NCBI GenBank assembly: GCA_014904845.1
Contig: MU119295.1
Span: forward strand, 1 to 64,000
DNA length: 64,000 bases
Direction of reading: 5' to 3'
Source of the DNA: Acephala macrosclerotiorum
Lineage: Eukaryota; Ascomycota; Leotiomycetes; Helotiales; Mollisiaceae
Below are positions 21,205 through 32,686 of the stretch, piece after piece (the first letter of the stretch is position 1; each line of letters starts with the position of its first letter). The notes below the pieces were generated by a model. The model was not told the DNA's origin and searched no databases. It was given only the letters and a program-made list of their open reading frames with translations. Made by a program: the position numbers and the translations under genes.

Positions 21205-23273
21205 CTACACCAGCGAGAAGGTCTCCAGTTCTGGGTTCTTCTCCATGAACTCTCCATCCATAATGTCGTATACGTAGGCATCACCAACAAGCTCATGTTG
21301 ACCATATTTTTGCTTGCGGATAATGCGCCCCGATGAAGATACAAACCTCATCCTCAAGTCGCATGGTCGCCTACAGGAATACGGTACAATACTTGCTCAA
21401 ACCATTGATATGGATCACCGTAGACGCTGGGTACCATCCTACAAGAATAATGGCAATAGTTTTCGATTTGGGATAAGAAGAATTGGACACTGTCCCACGG
21501 AATTGGAATGTCTTTGCGAGTTGTATCCTCCTGGTAGAAGATAGCACCAGCGAATATAATAGTATCGACTTTGGTTCCCGATATGGCAAGAATGCTTGAG
21601 TCTTCGTCGTTCGAACTGTGGAGATGACGCTGAAGCTGACCACTTGCGTGAAAAGATCTGTCTGAGAACCCACAATAATTTGGCGATTCATCCAACTCCA
21701 ACCACCAATCTGGCACCCAAGGCGGGCCTGCCCTTGACATGGCCTTCTTTTGTTAAGCCATTAACAAGAGACTTAAGTCTTGAGAAAGGAGTTTTCGAGC
21801 TGTCTTGGTATACGTCTTCTCGTCAGACTCCGCGTAGTCTGTCACAGTGCCTAATGCATCAGCATCGGTTGCCAATTCGAGCAGAGCGTAGACCCTATCT
21901 TTATGCTTTGATGTGCGAAGCCTCGTGTCAGCTGCCCCTAAAATGTGAGCAAAAGTCAACAAATCGGCCAATTTGCGCTGCTCGTTTGAGCGCTGACGCC
22001 GCTTTCGCTCCTTTAACATATGAAGCGCAGGAGCTAGAGTCGGTGACATGCTTAGATTTTCAATCATCCCTGCCCGCGACAAATCAAACTAGCTTGTCTT
22101 AGAAATCAGGTATTATGTCCAAGAAGTGAAGATATTGATCAGCAATACACTCATCAATTCGAATGCATTAAGCGAAATTCTTTTTCTGCCGCAGGCTATA
22201 GTGACCTTCTTAGTAAATACAAGCTCTGGGAGGATCCAAATTCGATACCAGTATTCTCGATAAAGTAGTGCTCGTACCGACTCCACAAAATTCGCCATTG
22301 CTGGAGTGTTGTACAGATCCCTCATGGTGGGGTTCGCTTCAACAAATATTCGCACCGTCTCTGGGCCCCCAATCAAAAGAGGAGAGTATAGTTATTGTTT
22401 ATCTCTGTTCGAGGCGAGTCCCATTTCTGTCCATCATTTACATGGTTGAGTCACTCTCATCTGCTGCAGGGCTCAGCCAAGCTAGCACTGATGAAGCAGT
22501 TTGGTTTATACTTTTCATCTTTATCACCTGATGCATCTTTTCGACGTTGTATTCTTGATTGATGCAAAGCTAATCGTGATTTATTAGACAGCTTCAAAAT
22601 TTGAGGTGCTGGTTTAGGTTCTCACCGCATCAACCCAGAGTTTTACAGTATCGTCTGACATCTGAAGGTGATCTAACGCAATGGCAAGACTCTCTGTGAT
22701 AGCAACCTCAACGTCGTTGACGAGAATCTTTACCAAGTGTTGGGATCGCCCCAGACGCAAGAAAGGGCAGTCCACCCGCGGTCCTCTAGCAGCGATACTA
22801 CTTCAAGTGAGGCAGTCAACGTATAAAATCTAGAAGACTGTGGTTCGGTCTCCCCTAAGTTCCTTGGTGACGGTGCCACAAGATCAAGGTTGGCATTTTC
22901 TGAGCCACTCATCGACGTTACTGCTACTTGATGAGACTGCTAAGCCTGGTAATCATTCAGGTCGGTCATAACTTTCATGGAAGAGTTCAGGGTGTCGATC
23001 TAATTGAGTTTCTCCAGGCTTTGGTGTGCCAGCTCTTGAATCTTGGTCTCCATGCTAGCGAAGAATTTGTACTGGCTATTTGATCTTAGCAAAGGGATGC
23101 CTGAAACGTTTGTCAATTGATACATACCTTCCAGATTCCGGTACATCCTGCGCTTTCACTATCTGAACGTCTGCCTTTATGTGTTTCGGCGCGCTCTTTG
23201 GGAGAAGACGAAGGATACGAACCTGATCCTTTGCATTGTCAACTTCAATGCCTTCATAGAGTTTCCCCGCCAT
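21205..23273 (-). pseudogene. Degenerate HET-domain (heterokaryon incompatibility) gene
   Basis: HET landmarks (PF06985) appear in order on the minus strand, but across broken frames. These are QVRILRLLP (near 23210), WTALSCVWGDP (near 22750), VKILVNDVEVAITESLAIAL after a one-base shift at 22735, and LWVDA joined by a good intron (GTGAGA..GATTAG) to LCINQEYNVEKMHQ. SSVLAWLSPAADESD follows and hits a stop. Then come YWYRIWILPELV, a long mid-region with KDRVYALLELA, WVPDWW, and the usual tail LVGDAYVYDIMDGE ending at 21205. In-frame TAG codons occur near 22930 and 22990. HET proteins trigger non-self recognition cell death on fusion; this copy is unlikely to encode a full protein. Confidence 0.75.
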
Positions 23274-24001
23274 TGTAATGTCCAGCTCATCCGAGGGCTT
23301 CGAGAAGGCAAATCCTAAGGTCCGTCATGTATAGCTATGTTGTCGAGTCCCTTGGTCGATTTGAAGGGGTTGTTTGGAACAATACATTGTCCATTCCGAA
23401 GAGGTCACATTTTGCTTCTTTTCGCGAGTTACAGTAGCGCTATGCAAGTGCCACATGCAAAACATAGCCACAATATTTTTCCGCCACCTCTTTCATCTGT
23501 AACAAATCGCTATGCGTCGTTTGATTTTTTCGAGACGCAAGGTGTCGAAGATTTCATTCAGTGGCTAGAGTCTCGCCGCTGTGGCATAGGAAAACGAATT
23601 AAGCTGTTGCAAGACTCGCCGAATCGCCAATATAATTTGCGAATCGACATATCATTGGTTACCGATCCTTAAGAGTAGCCCATTGGTGGAGCTAGAGCCA
23701 GGGTGTTGTTGGCTGTATACTTCGTTGACGGTGATGGTTGAAGATCGTTGGAGAGAGATGTTAAAGGTTGTTGAAGGTCGGCTGGACCCCAGCTCGGTCA
23801 ACCCTTGCTTCCCCAATCATCAACCTCAGGAGCTCACAGCAGACTTCACTATGTATCAAACTCTCGAAGGGTGGTATGTTTGACAGTTTTCATTATCGGA
23901 GTCGTATATACATAACAAAAGGACCCTAGTCACACATAGATTCTCGAAAAGTCATGACCCGCTTGCTCCAGAGAGCAGCGAGTTCGGAGACCGAAATTCA
24001 A
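23274..24001. other. Intergenic stretch, no gene seen
   Basis: It lies between the HET pseudogene and the 3' end of the permease. Short plus-strand open frames have no family features. Confidence 0.5.
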
Positions 24002-25702
24002 TCAAGCCATCCAAGCCCAAAACTTGCCCCAAAAAGTAGTCGGTGCCTCAATACTATACGACTCAGTCGCCTCAGCTTCCTCCAAACACCCCGTCGTGAT
24101 ATCCGCCTCAACGCTCTTCACAAAGCTCGTCCTCCTCACCAACTTATGGCCCAAATACAACACCACAAACAAGATGACACTAACATAATTGATGAAGAAA
24201 TCCTTCACACTCCAAGGGATGAATGCCGTGAAACCTTGCGTGAGAATGATGAGGATGTTGAAGAACAGTCCATACCAAGCGAAGTATGGTTGCCAGAAAG
24301 CCTTGAAAGGAAGTGCATCCCTAGCGATGCTGCGAGCTTTCAAGGCGCGCATGAATGCAATGTGACATCCATTGATGCATGCCCATGTGATGAATCCAGC
24401 GACTCCAGTGATGTTCATGAACCACGAGAACACCTGCCCAGCACCAGTCGAGAGATTCATGAAAGCGAGAAGGCCGAACATCGACGTGAAGGCAACAGCC
24501 CAGTAAGGGACACCAGCCTTGGATGCTTTGGTGAAGAACTTTGGAGCATTAGCTTCATCTGCGAGACCGACCAGGATACGCGACCCGGAGTAGACGTTTG
24601 AGTTGGCGGCGGAGAGAACGACGAAGAGTAGGACGGCGTTGATGATTCCAGGAAGGACTTTGACGCCAGCGAGCTTCGCTGCGATGACGAATGGCGATGA
24701 ATTGGCGTCGCTACCTTGATTGAGCAATTCTTGGTTTGTGTATGGCACGAGAAGGCCAATAAAAAAGATGCTGAAGACGAAGAAGAAGAGGATTCGGTAG
24801 AAGGTCTTCTTGATGGCGGCTGGGACATTCTTGCGTGGATTTTCGGTTTCACCTGCTGCGATGCCCACGAGTTCAGTGCCTTGGTATGAGAAGCCGGCCT
24901 GGATCAATACTGCCCAGAAACCAACAAACTTTGCGAGTGGACCGGTGCTGGAAAGTAGGTAGGGGGCAAAAGCACCGGGGTTGCCCCAGGTGTGAAATCC
25001 TAGATAGCCGTGTTGGCCAGCTCCGGCGTCGATACAGATAGCAAAGATGAGAAAACCGAGGACAGTGACAACCTTGACGAGCGACAGGTAGAATTCGAAT
25101 TCGCCATAGAATCCGACAGGCATAAAGTTGATGGCAGTGATGACGACCCAGAAAACGCCGATGAAGATACCGATGTTGATATTGGAGTTCCAGTATTTGA
25201 TAATGAGTCCAGTTGCTGTGAGTTCGAGTCCATACGTCATCGCCCATGAAAACCAATAAATCCAACCCATCGCAAAACCAAGACTGGGATCAACGAATCG
25301 TGTTGCAAAAGCTGTGAACGCTCCAGAAATGGGAATGTACGTTGCCATTTCGCCGAGGGAAAGCATCACGGAGTAAACCAGAGTGCCGACGAAAATGTAG
25401 GCAATCAAGGCACCAGCAGGACCTGACTTGGAAATCGCCTCTCCAGACCCGATGAAAAGGCCAGTTCCAATTGTACCACCTAATCATGTCAGTAAGTGAT
25501 ATGGCTGAAGATGATCTGACATACCAATGGCAATCATCTGCAAATGTCTGGACTTGAGCTGCCTGTGCAACCTCGGTGCCTGGTGCTCTCCCTTCTCCGC
25601 ATCCTGAGACCCTCCACTTGCAGACCCTGGCCGAGGTGCCTGGTTGATCTCAGCAGTCTTCTCTGAGACTGGAACAGCCTGGATATCATCTGATTTGCTC
25701 AT
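24002..25702 (-). CDS. YAT-family amino-acid permease
   Basis: Exons 25702-25525 and 25479-24002 (45-nt intron, GTATGT..CTGAC..TTAG) give 551 residues. A soluble N-terminus of about 50 residues is followed by the family entry motif HLQMIAIGGTIGTGLFIGSG, split by the intron. About twelve transmembrane helices follow, with GFSYQGTELVGIAAGETENP in the middle, characteristic of APC/YAT transporters (TC 2.A.3.10). The cytosolic C-terminus ends in a Trp-containing tail (FWGKFWAWMA). These plasma-membrane proton symporters take up amino acids. Which ones cannot be read from sequence. Acidic and Lys residues near the N-terminus fit arrestin/ubiquitin-controlled endocytosis, by inference from yeast. 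Intact, with ordinary codon use. Confidence 0.92.
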
Positions 25703-27147
25703 CTTGACAATCGTTTCCTGCCAATCATAAAAGGACGAACAACGACTTGGGGAAAGACAGCGGGACTACCCACGATCGAGTTATATAGAACCTCGCTTGC
25801 AAACATTTTCTCGAAAATCTTACGTTTGTGGGTCTTTTTTCGGGCCCATCGTTGAGGATTTCTCGTGATGCGGCTGCTAACCCTGAAAACCCCAACTAAA
25901 AAAAATACAAACCCTTCAGAAACCGAGAGCGGGACCGAAGACGGGTAGTCTAGGGCTAAAATTTTCGAGCGCTTGCTTCTTGGGACTCCTCTTGGTAGAT
26001 AAGCCTCATGCTGTGGCAATAAAATCGGACGACGGCGATGTGTGATGGGAGGAGGATGGGATATGAAGGGCGGGGTGCGCGGCTTCCATATTTTTTCGCA
26101 GCCCTGTCGAGCGAATGTCGCCAGCACTAGCTCGGGCCAGCGCTGCAACTTGATCGTTTGCGCACATTCTAATGATTAGTAAAACTTCCTCCTTCCCTTT
26201 TCTTTTTGCGAGTTTATATCTTCGTATATTCACTCGACAATTGCTACTGATGTTAGCCATTGTCGTCGACCACCAATACCTTGCATTTAGTTGATGATGG
26301 ATGGCCAACGAACATGTTTGAACTATTCCCATCCGAGGATGTTCCAGTCTTTGCGACCTCGAAATTTCATTTTCTTCATCAATCATGCTCGTCCCAAACC
26401 ATCGCCAACATAACTGCAAAATAGTTGCAGGACTGCATGCCGGTTTTTGCAGGCGACGTCGAAGTCGAGGAGGTCTAACGAGGATTTGTTTCCCAGCTCT
26501 CAAGACAAGAAGATGACACCACCTCCGCCGCAGGCCCACGGTCTTTTTCAAGACGCAAATGACGTCGCTACGCGCGCAGCAGCCAAGGAGATACCCGTAT
26601 CTGCTCTGTATATGTTTTGTCGATACATAGTATTTATTCCTCCCCCGTGCTAGCAACTCCAGTGCGTACAGATTCCGCGCCTTGCTGCCACGTTCCGCTA
26701 TCCATGTCCTTTCTGATCCATCCAGCTCGGTCTCCCGTTGCTAGGTTGCTCCGAGTCTAAAAGCCCTCCGTCGCGTGCACAATGAGCCTCCCAATCCAAG
26801 AGCACACCTTCTCTCGAAGTCAGTATTTGGACGAAATCTGCCCAGCAATCTTCTCGCTCATCCTGCGCTAGTTACACTTCGTTGAGATGGTGTCAATGTT
26901 CCTCGGAACGGCCTGAGCTATCACGTGCAGTGTTCGAAAGGGACTCACGCGAGCCAGATTACATGGGTTCACTCCTCGAGTCGCTTGTGATGCAACTTCC
27001 AAAATTTTCATCTCGACCTCACTTTGCAACAAATCGAGCTCAATATCACGAATCGCGCTCAATTCTCTTCTCGCAATACACTCCAATCCACTTGCTCGAA
27101 CACTTCCAATCGTCCGGCGTGGATATCTCGAAATCATAGCACTAAGG
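25703..27147. other. Intergenic stretch, no gene supported
   Basis: Upstream of the permease; it holds its promoter. Overlapping open frames on the minus strand (25699-26656) are composition artefacts, with no motif and no splice logic. No gene on either strand. Confidence 0.4.
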
Positions 27148-27810
27148 ATGGATATTCGTAGAAAGTTGCTCATCAGGTTGCGTTTTGCCCCTGCGTCTTG
27201 CGTATTCCTCTCTGGCGTGAGGGCACCCTACATCCGCTACGATAAAAATATAGAAAGCTGGGGAGTGATGAACCACTTCGTATCAACGAGCTCTAACCAG
27301 GCATACTTGAAGCAAATTCTTGCTGATGTAGCCGCACAACAAGCCTTATTCGATCTGAGTGTACCAAGGGCATTCCGAAGTCACACTGAAACTGGGGACA
27401 AGGTCTACTTTCAGTTACAGTCGGATGATTACATGAAAATGCGTAACAGGCTGGTTGACAGTCTCGGCGAGGCTTTGGTGTTTGATACACCAACCAAAAA
27501 TGACCGCACGAGAAGTCCCGGCACCCGGGCCGGACGAATCATTCGACGCAGTGAAGCTCTCGGAATTGATGCCGATCCTAGGCCACGTATTCTACTGATG
27601 GGCAAGACTGACCCAGAGACTGCAGGCCGGTGTGTGGCAGAGCTGAACAAAGCTCACCCCAACGGCTTCCCAAATCTCAGAGTAACTGCTCTCGAATTGT
27701 GGGAGCTTCTACGGGAGAATTTACGGAAGGACACAAGGACCGACCGAAGGAGATTTACCCTCGTTAAAACATTTCCGTTTCTCGGGGAGGCGTCAAAGCG
27801 CGAAAATTAG
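27148..27810 (+). CDS. LigT-like paralogue, probably catalytically dead
   Basis: Open frame of 220 residues from the ATG at 27148. The central part (LKQILADVAAQQALFDLSV, then VYFQLQSDDYMKMRNRLV) aligns in order with the LigT-like gene at 19890-20486. The second half (RPRILLMGKTDPETAGRCVA, PNGFPNLRVTALELW) matches the second 2H strand and helix. At the second catalytic site, where PHITV-like sequence is usual, this copy reads PRILL, so His is replaced by Arg. The first site reads NHFVST. The extreme N-terminus looks unlike the family, which suggests a missing upstream part. It heads a plus-strand series of similar but more decayed copies. Confidence 0.45.
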   Translation: MDIRRKLLIRLRFAPASCVFLSGVRAPYIRYDKNIESWGVMNHFVSTSSNQAYLKQILADVAAQQALFDLSVPRAFRSHTETGDKVYFQLQSDDYMKMRNRLVDSLGEALVFDTPTKNDRTRSPGTRAGRIIRRSEALGIDADPRPRILLMGKTDPETAGRCVAELNKAHPNGFPNLRVTALELWELLRENLRKDTRTDRRRFTLVKTFPFLGEASKREN

Positions 27811-28662
27811 AGCACGTATCAACATGAAAGTTGCCAGTCGTCAGTCGCACGTACCAAACGCCAAGATCCGACGCAACGATTCGTCCTCCTTGCCATACTA
27901 GCCTACCCTTCTTATGACTTCTCCAGTCTACGATGCCCCTTCGAACATTCATAGCATCGACGATCACAGTATTATGTCGGTTATTTCCAAATTCAGGATC
28001 TTCACGACTCTCAACTTCTCCACTCTCACGTTGGAATTCCGACGCATCAAGGTCCGCGATTCCGAGCTCCTTCCTTCAAGTACATATAGCTAGTGTTCTC
28101 AGGACGGCTTTCTGATTCGCATGATTCGTCTCGCTCGAAGGCTTTTCGAGTGCCTTGCGCAAACCCACCACTTATGCCCGTCAACTACACACCTCATCAC
28201 CTACCATCTATGCTTGAATGCTGCATGCAAGCACTCTGTCTTCCACCCCATCTCAACCATTATCGCCTTCTCTCTCCGCATATCTTACGCTATCCCGGGC
28301 GTGAGGTGGGCTGCAACTCTACTCATGTGTAGTTCCCCTAGAGTTGGATCGGAATGCAGCGGTTCATCTCCTGTGCTGAGACATCCAACATTCGACGACG
28401 TTCACCTTTCAGCATCACAATCCTTTATCGCCTATTCCCAGCGACTCAACTATCTCGAATCAATTCTCCGCGCGCTGAGATCGTTAAAATTCTCAAGATG
28501 GCTCAATTTTTGCTTCGGCTTACCTTGTGGTCTTTCGGACCAATGTTCGCTTTTCGGTTTAAGCACAGCGTGCTACTAGGGGGACTAATACCACTGGTAA
28601 TTAGGAGCAAACAATTGGGGGAAATTTGATTCCCAATAAACTTCATCCCTTCAAGATAAAAT
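27811..28662. other. Intergenic stretch between LigT-like copies
   Basis: Several short plus-strand frames occur, none with recognisable features. It could contain the decayed N-terminal half of the next copy. Confidence 0.4.
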
Positions 28663-29136
28663 AGCGATCTCTTGAAGGAGACCCTCAAAGACATAGCTTC
28701 TCAATAATCCGTTTTTGATATCGCCCTACCTTATGCTTTCCGAAGTCGAAGTCGAAAAACAAAGGCTGTATATTTTTCCACATCATCAATCGTCTACAAG
28801 GAGATGGACGATCAACTGAGGTACCGGCCCAGAGACGCTCTTTTGTCGGAGCATCCAATAGGAGAGAAGTACGGCAGGGTTGTCCGCCTTCACGAACTGT
28901 CGACCAAATCCAACACAAGGCCACGTCTTCTTCTACGCACCAGGATAGCGACCACCGAAGCAGCAGAGAGAATCATACAAGAGTTGGAGAAGGGATATCC
29001 AAATGGGTTTGGAACGGTCGCTGCAGACGGCTTCGATCTAAAAAAAAAAAAAAAAAAAAAAAAACCGACATTAAAGGAGAATCTACTTTCACTACGTTTC
29101 CATTCCTTGGAAGATATTGAGGTGGATAGGGTATAG
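28663..29136 (+). pseudogene. LigT-like remnant with stop codon and poly-A insertion
   Basis: One frame reads DLLKETLKDIASQ, a TAA stop at 28705-28707, then FDIALPYAFRSRSR, KAVYFSTSS, YKEMDDQLR, RPRLLLRTRIATTEAAERII and PNGFGTVAADGFDL. This is the same order as the copy at 27148-27810. A run of 25 A at 29040-29064 sits in the coding frame and would encode eight lysines. The second 2H motif is RPRLL, again without His. Stop plus homopolymer insertion suggest a pseudogene. Confidence 0.5.
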
Positions 29137-29894
29137 CTAAGGTCGACTTTTGCATCCTTACCCAATATCCAACATTCGTTGAAACGGATGCCTGCTTTGC
29201 GATTCGATTCTGCTCAGCTTGGTGATAACACCGTCATCTTCAGTCCAAGGGGCTTTCAATCTGCAACACTTCTTCGAACATTCATTACTGAGTCGATCCT
29301 CAGCAAAATCGAGCCGTTCTTCCTGGACTCTGGACCTGTGTCTCACAGGTCTCTTCCACTTTCCTCAAAGATCCGAGAAACAGCGGCACATTCGGACCTT
29401 GGCCGTCTCTCTATCAGTCAACCGGCTCCAGTTCAATTCCCAAAGGTGCCAAGCTGGGCATTGGACTTCTCAATGTCGCAATCTGCGAATGAATTTCCTG
29501 TCCTGAACCTTCAATCACCTTATCACACTTCACGAACTTTGGGGACAATCTTCGAGATCCGTCCAAGAGTCGAGCCACGATATCGGCGCACAACCAAGGA
29601 GAGACCAACCGTCCATTTATGGTAGAGTATGATTTACTATTATATTCTCCGAAAGTTCATGATGTGGCCGTATTAGTGATTATGAGAGGCAAACTCGCAG
29701 ATTGGTTGCGGATAGCTTGAAGCATAATGGCTTGATCGACCTCTTATAGGGAACTTCATCAGGAATCAATAGCTGCTATCATACTGCCTTAATTACACCT
29801 TTCGCCGCCCTGCCTGCAGTTGCATGCCTAACTTTAGCCTCGATAATTGATTATCTTCCACCACGAGTGACATACCAGTAGACATCACATATCT
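29137..29894. other. Spacer between LigT-like remnants
   Basis: An open frame at 29179-29625 (148 residues) has no clear family match, though WALDFSMSQSANEF may be a worn FDISV-type strand. No other features. Confidence 0.35.
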
Positions 29895-30234
29895 TCCCCA
29901 AGGGGATTTCCGACTTGACGTACGCATTTCGAAAATTTGGGAGAGCGCTCACACAGGTCAGTATTGGAGCACAGTCACCAATATATTCAAAGCTATGCAA
30001 GAGCCTACAGCACGACCTCAGAGACACTATAGGGTTGAAGGGGATTCACCAGTCGACGTCTCGTAGACAGCCCCTTCGTGAGGTGCCATGCCGTGCGAAT
30101 ACAACTTAGAAACGTAGCTCCAAAATACGAGTTCAGGTCCTTGGTAAAATTTCGGACACCAAGGTAGCTGACCGGGTCATCAAAGAGTTGCAGCAAGAGC
30201 ACCAGAACAGCTTGAAGTGTGCCATCAATTGCTA
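29895..30234 (+). pseudogene. LigT-like remnant, third plus-strand copy
   Basis: A single frame carries YAFRKFGRALTQVSI and YSKLCKSLQHDLRD, a TAG stop at 30107-30109, then SKIRVQVLGKISDTKVADRV and IKELQQEHQNSLK before the final stop at 30232-30234. Each block has its counterpart, in the same order, in the copies at 27148 and 28663. The second catalytic position reads SKIRV with no His. Too short and interrupted to be functional. Confidence 0.45.
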
Positions 30235-31670
30235 GAGCTAGGATTCACGCAAACCAGACGCTCAAGCAACCATGGCGACGAATCCGCCTGCCTCACTTTA
30301 ATCTACATCCATTACCTCGGACGCATCAAAACGTATATAGCCTCAAAGTGGGAGAAACACTTGTCAACGTCAGCTGCTGTTTGGCAGCTTGAGTCTGGCG
30401 TGCAGTTCCTATGCCAGTACTAGAGGCTCTGTCCTTGACCTACGGGGTTCTCCTCTCTGAAATCTATCAAGGTCCGGAACGGCATCCTTACGGATTCAGA
30501 GACAACCACCCCAACGGCCTCTCAACACCACGTAGCACCACCTCCAGATCCTCCCAAGACACCTCGTACTCCTCGTCGACTGGCCCTATTCCACCGACCT
30601 TCTTCTAACCCCAAGCTAGTCTCTCACCCACAAAAGTTGAATCTGCAGCTTAATATTCATCAATGCCTTCGTCCTCGACTAAAGCTCCAGCTCCGACTCG
30701 CAGGCCGACTCCAAAATCGCTTCCGAATTCGACATTTCGTACGTTACTGAACCAGTCTCCAATGCGATCTCTAGGGTACCGGCGCTAGATCTTTTACTGC
30801 TAGACCTGTATCCGAAACTCTTGGGAGGAATCCAATATATATTGAGAGTAGGGTGTTGCATTTGACGTATACGGCTAGCACGACATTGACAAGGAATCGG
30901 GCGACACAATCCGTGTATACGTCGCAGGTGGTGAATCTTGAGATGCAGTTGGTGTTCACCATGCTAGAATTCTGGCAGCACTGTTGACGCCAACTCCGGT
31001 GCGGTTCTGGGAGACGGGCATCGGGTGAGGAGGAGGGGTAAGTGTGAGGTGCGCAGAATGAAGGGCAGTGGAGTGGATGCTTCGCTCGAGGAAATATATG
31101 ATGGCCGATCAACAACGATGAATGACGACTGAATGAACCTTGGCAACACTTGGCAACACTTGGTATTCTTCGCTGCCTTTGTTTGATCACACCCTGATTG
31201 GGCATGTTAATATCCTCATTGTATTCACAATAGAGGTTGCGCCCTTGAAGCACCAAGGAGACGAGGCGAGCGGACATTCACATATGTGAAGAGTTGAGCT
31301 CCTTCATCAAAATCCGTTCATATGTAGTCGAGCCGCATTCTACCACTTTGTGACAAGAATCTCATAAGCAGGAGGGTTCAAAAGACAATAATTTGCTTCA
31401 TTCTTTCGCAATTTCACCGAATATTTTTTTGTTTTCCAACTCATTTCTGCAATCACCAATAAGACAATAAAGCCAGGCATTAAAAAGCTGCAAACATTCA
31501 CTCCCTCCAGATCATTCATCCAAAACAAATAAAGTCAGGCATTTGCATCTTTCCCCTTATCCAAAAACCACGCACTTCTCCGCGCTTGATGTAATTCCAG
31601 ATACAGGTCGCTCTATCAACTCGCAACCGGCATGCGATTCAACAGTACGAGGTAGAAATCAGTGGAGTTC
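30235..31670. other. Intergenic stretch, no gene seen
   Basis: Contains a 10-bp duplication (CTTGGCAACA, two and a half copies, near 31139-31163). Open frames on both strands lack family features. Confidence 0.45.
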
Positions 31671-31769
31671 TTAGCGAGACTTTGGTGGTGGTGGGGGCTT
31701 GGGGACACCAGTCGTGTCATAACCTCCTCTGCCCATGTCGACGGGGAGTTCAAGTGACGATGTAAGCAT
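31671..31769 (-). CDS. Putative 32-residue proline-rich peptide
   Basis: A short frame encodes MLTSSLELPVDMGRGGYDTT followed by GVPKPPPPPKSR, 32 residues with no signal peptide. Its support is promoter-like context rather than homology. A TATA box (TATAAAAG) lies on the same strand at 31888-31881, about 110 nt before the ATG. The leader between them is CA-rich and ATG-poor (AACCAAAGCAAACACAAC), as in highly expressed ascomycete genes. The internal Met12 could be an alternative start, giving MGRGGYDTTGV. I recognise no family. Confidence 0.35.
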   Translation of the reverse strand: MLTSSLELPVDMGRGGYDTTGVPKPPPPPKSR

Positions 31770-31880
31770 GTTGAAGTGTATTGAAATTAAGTTGTGTTTG
31801 CTTTGGTTGATGATGGATGTGCTCGTTGAAAGATGTGTAGATGATCTGGTTATTTGAGAAAGATGGAGAATTGCTCTTTT

Positions 31881-31888
31881 CTTTTATA
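31881..31888 (-). promoter_or_regulatory. Candidate TATA box of the small peptide gene
   Basis: TATAAAAG on the minus strand, with a CA-rich leader downstream and the first ATG about 110 nt away. This fits a fungal core promoter. Confidence 0.4.
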
Positions 31889-32686
31889 AGCAAGAGATCT
31901 AGAATTTTGAGTGTAGCATTTCCATGACTTCATTGCTTCGAATCAATAAGACTCCTTTCGGCAACGTGTGAATGCTTCCATGGTCTTGTAAACCCAGTGG
32001 GAATAACTTTTCCAACGCTCTGCGGCGACTCTGCGACTCTGCGACTCTGCTAATCATACACATCTACTTGCCAAGAATCACGAAGTCACAAATTTATCAG
32101 AATTTACCCCCTTACTCCTCCACTAGTCTACACGACTTCAGAAATCTCCATAACTATAACTTCCAAATCTGAAGGAAGAAGTCAAGTGGGGTTGCCAAGA
32201 CTCGCCTTGGTAGACGGTCTCAAGAGAGGGATGATTCAAACACAACGCGTGCAAATTTCGATAGGCGGAGCTCTTGGTCATTGTTCTTTGTGTCATTTTC
32301 TTTTGGAAGACAGCTTGTCTTACTAGAAAGTGTGCTTGAAACAGTTGGATCAGAAAATTGAATAATGACAAGTCTCGACCTCTTCTTGTGTATGAATGCA
32401 CTGGTTTCTAGAAACACATATATGCATGCGGAAGAAGTAAAATTTCATGCCTCAAGCGGACAGGCCGAGAATAAACCTCAAGGCCCTGTAGCTGTTCAGC
32501 ACTTGCAACAAAACCCGAGGGAAGTTCTTCAAGTGCCTAAAGAATAGCGTTTAGAAAATGTTTGAGTAAGATCATAGAAGCAGATGCGTGTGTATGAAAT
32601 TGGATTTATTTTTGCAGCTATTCTATTACAATGCTTCCTTGAAGCTCTAGTCTAATTTGATTCATGAAAAGATGGCGATAAATGGT
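31889..32686. other. Intergenic stretch, no gene seen
   Basis: It holds an 8-bp triplet repeat (CGACTCTG type, near 32024-32049). No supported coding sequence up to the aminopeptidase stop. Confidence 0.5.

Noticed and set aside
25699..26656. Overlapping minus-strand frames upstream of the permease
   Set aside because: They overlap each other in different frames and show no conserved feature.
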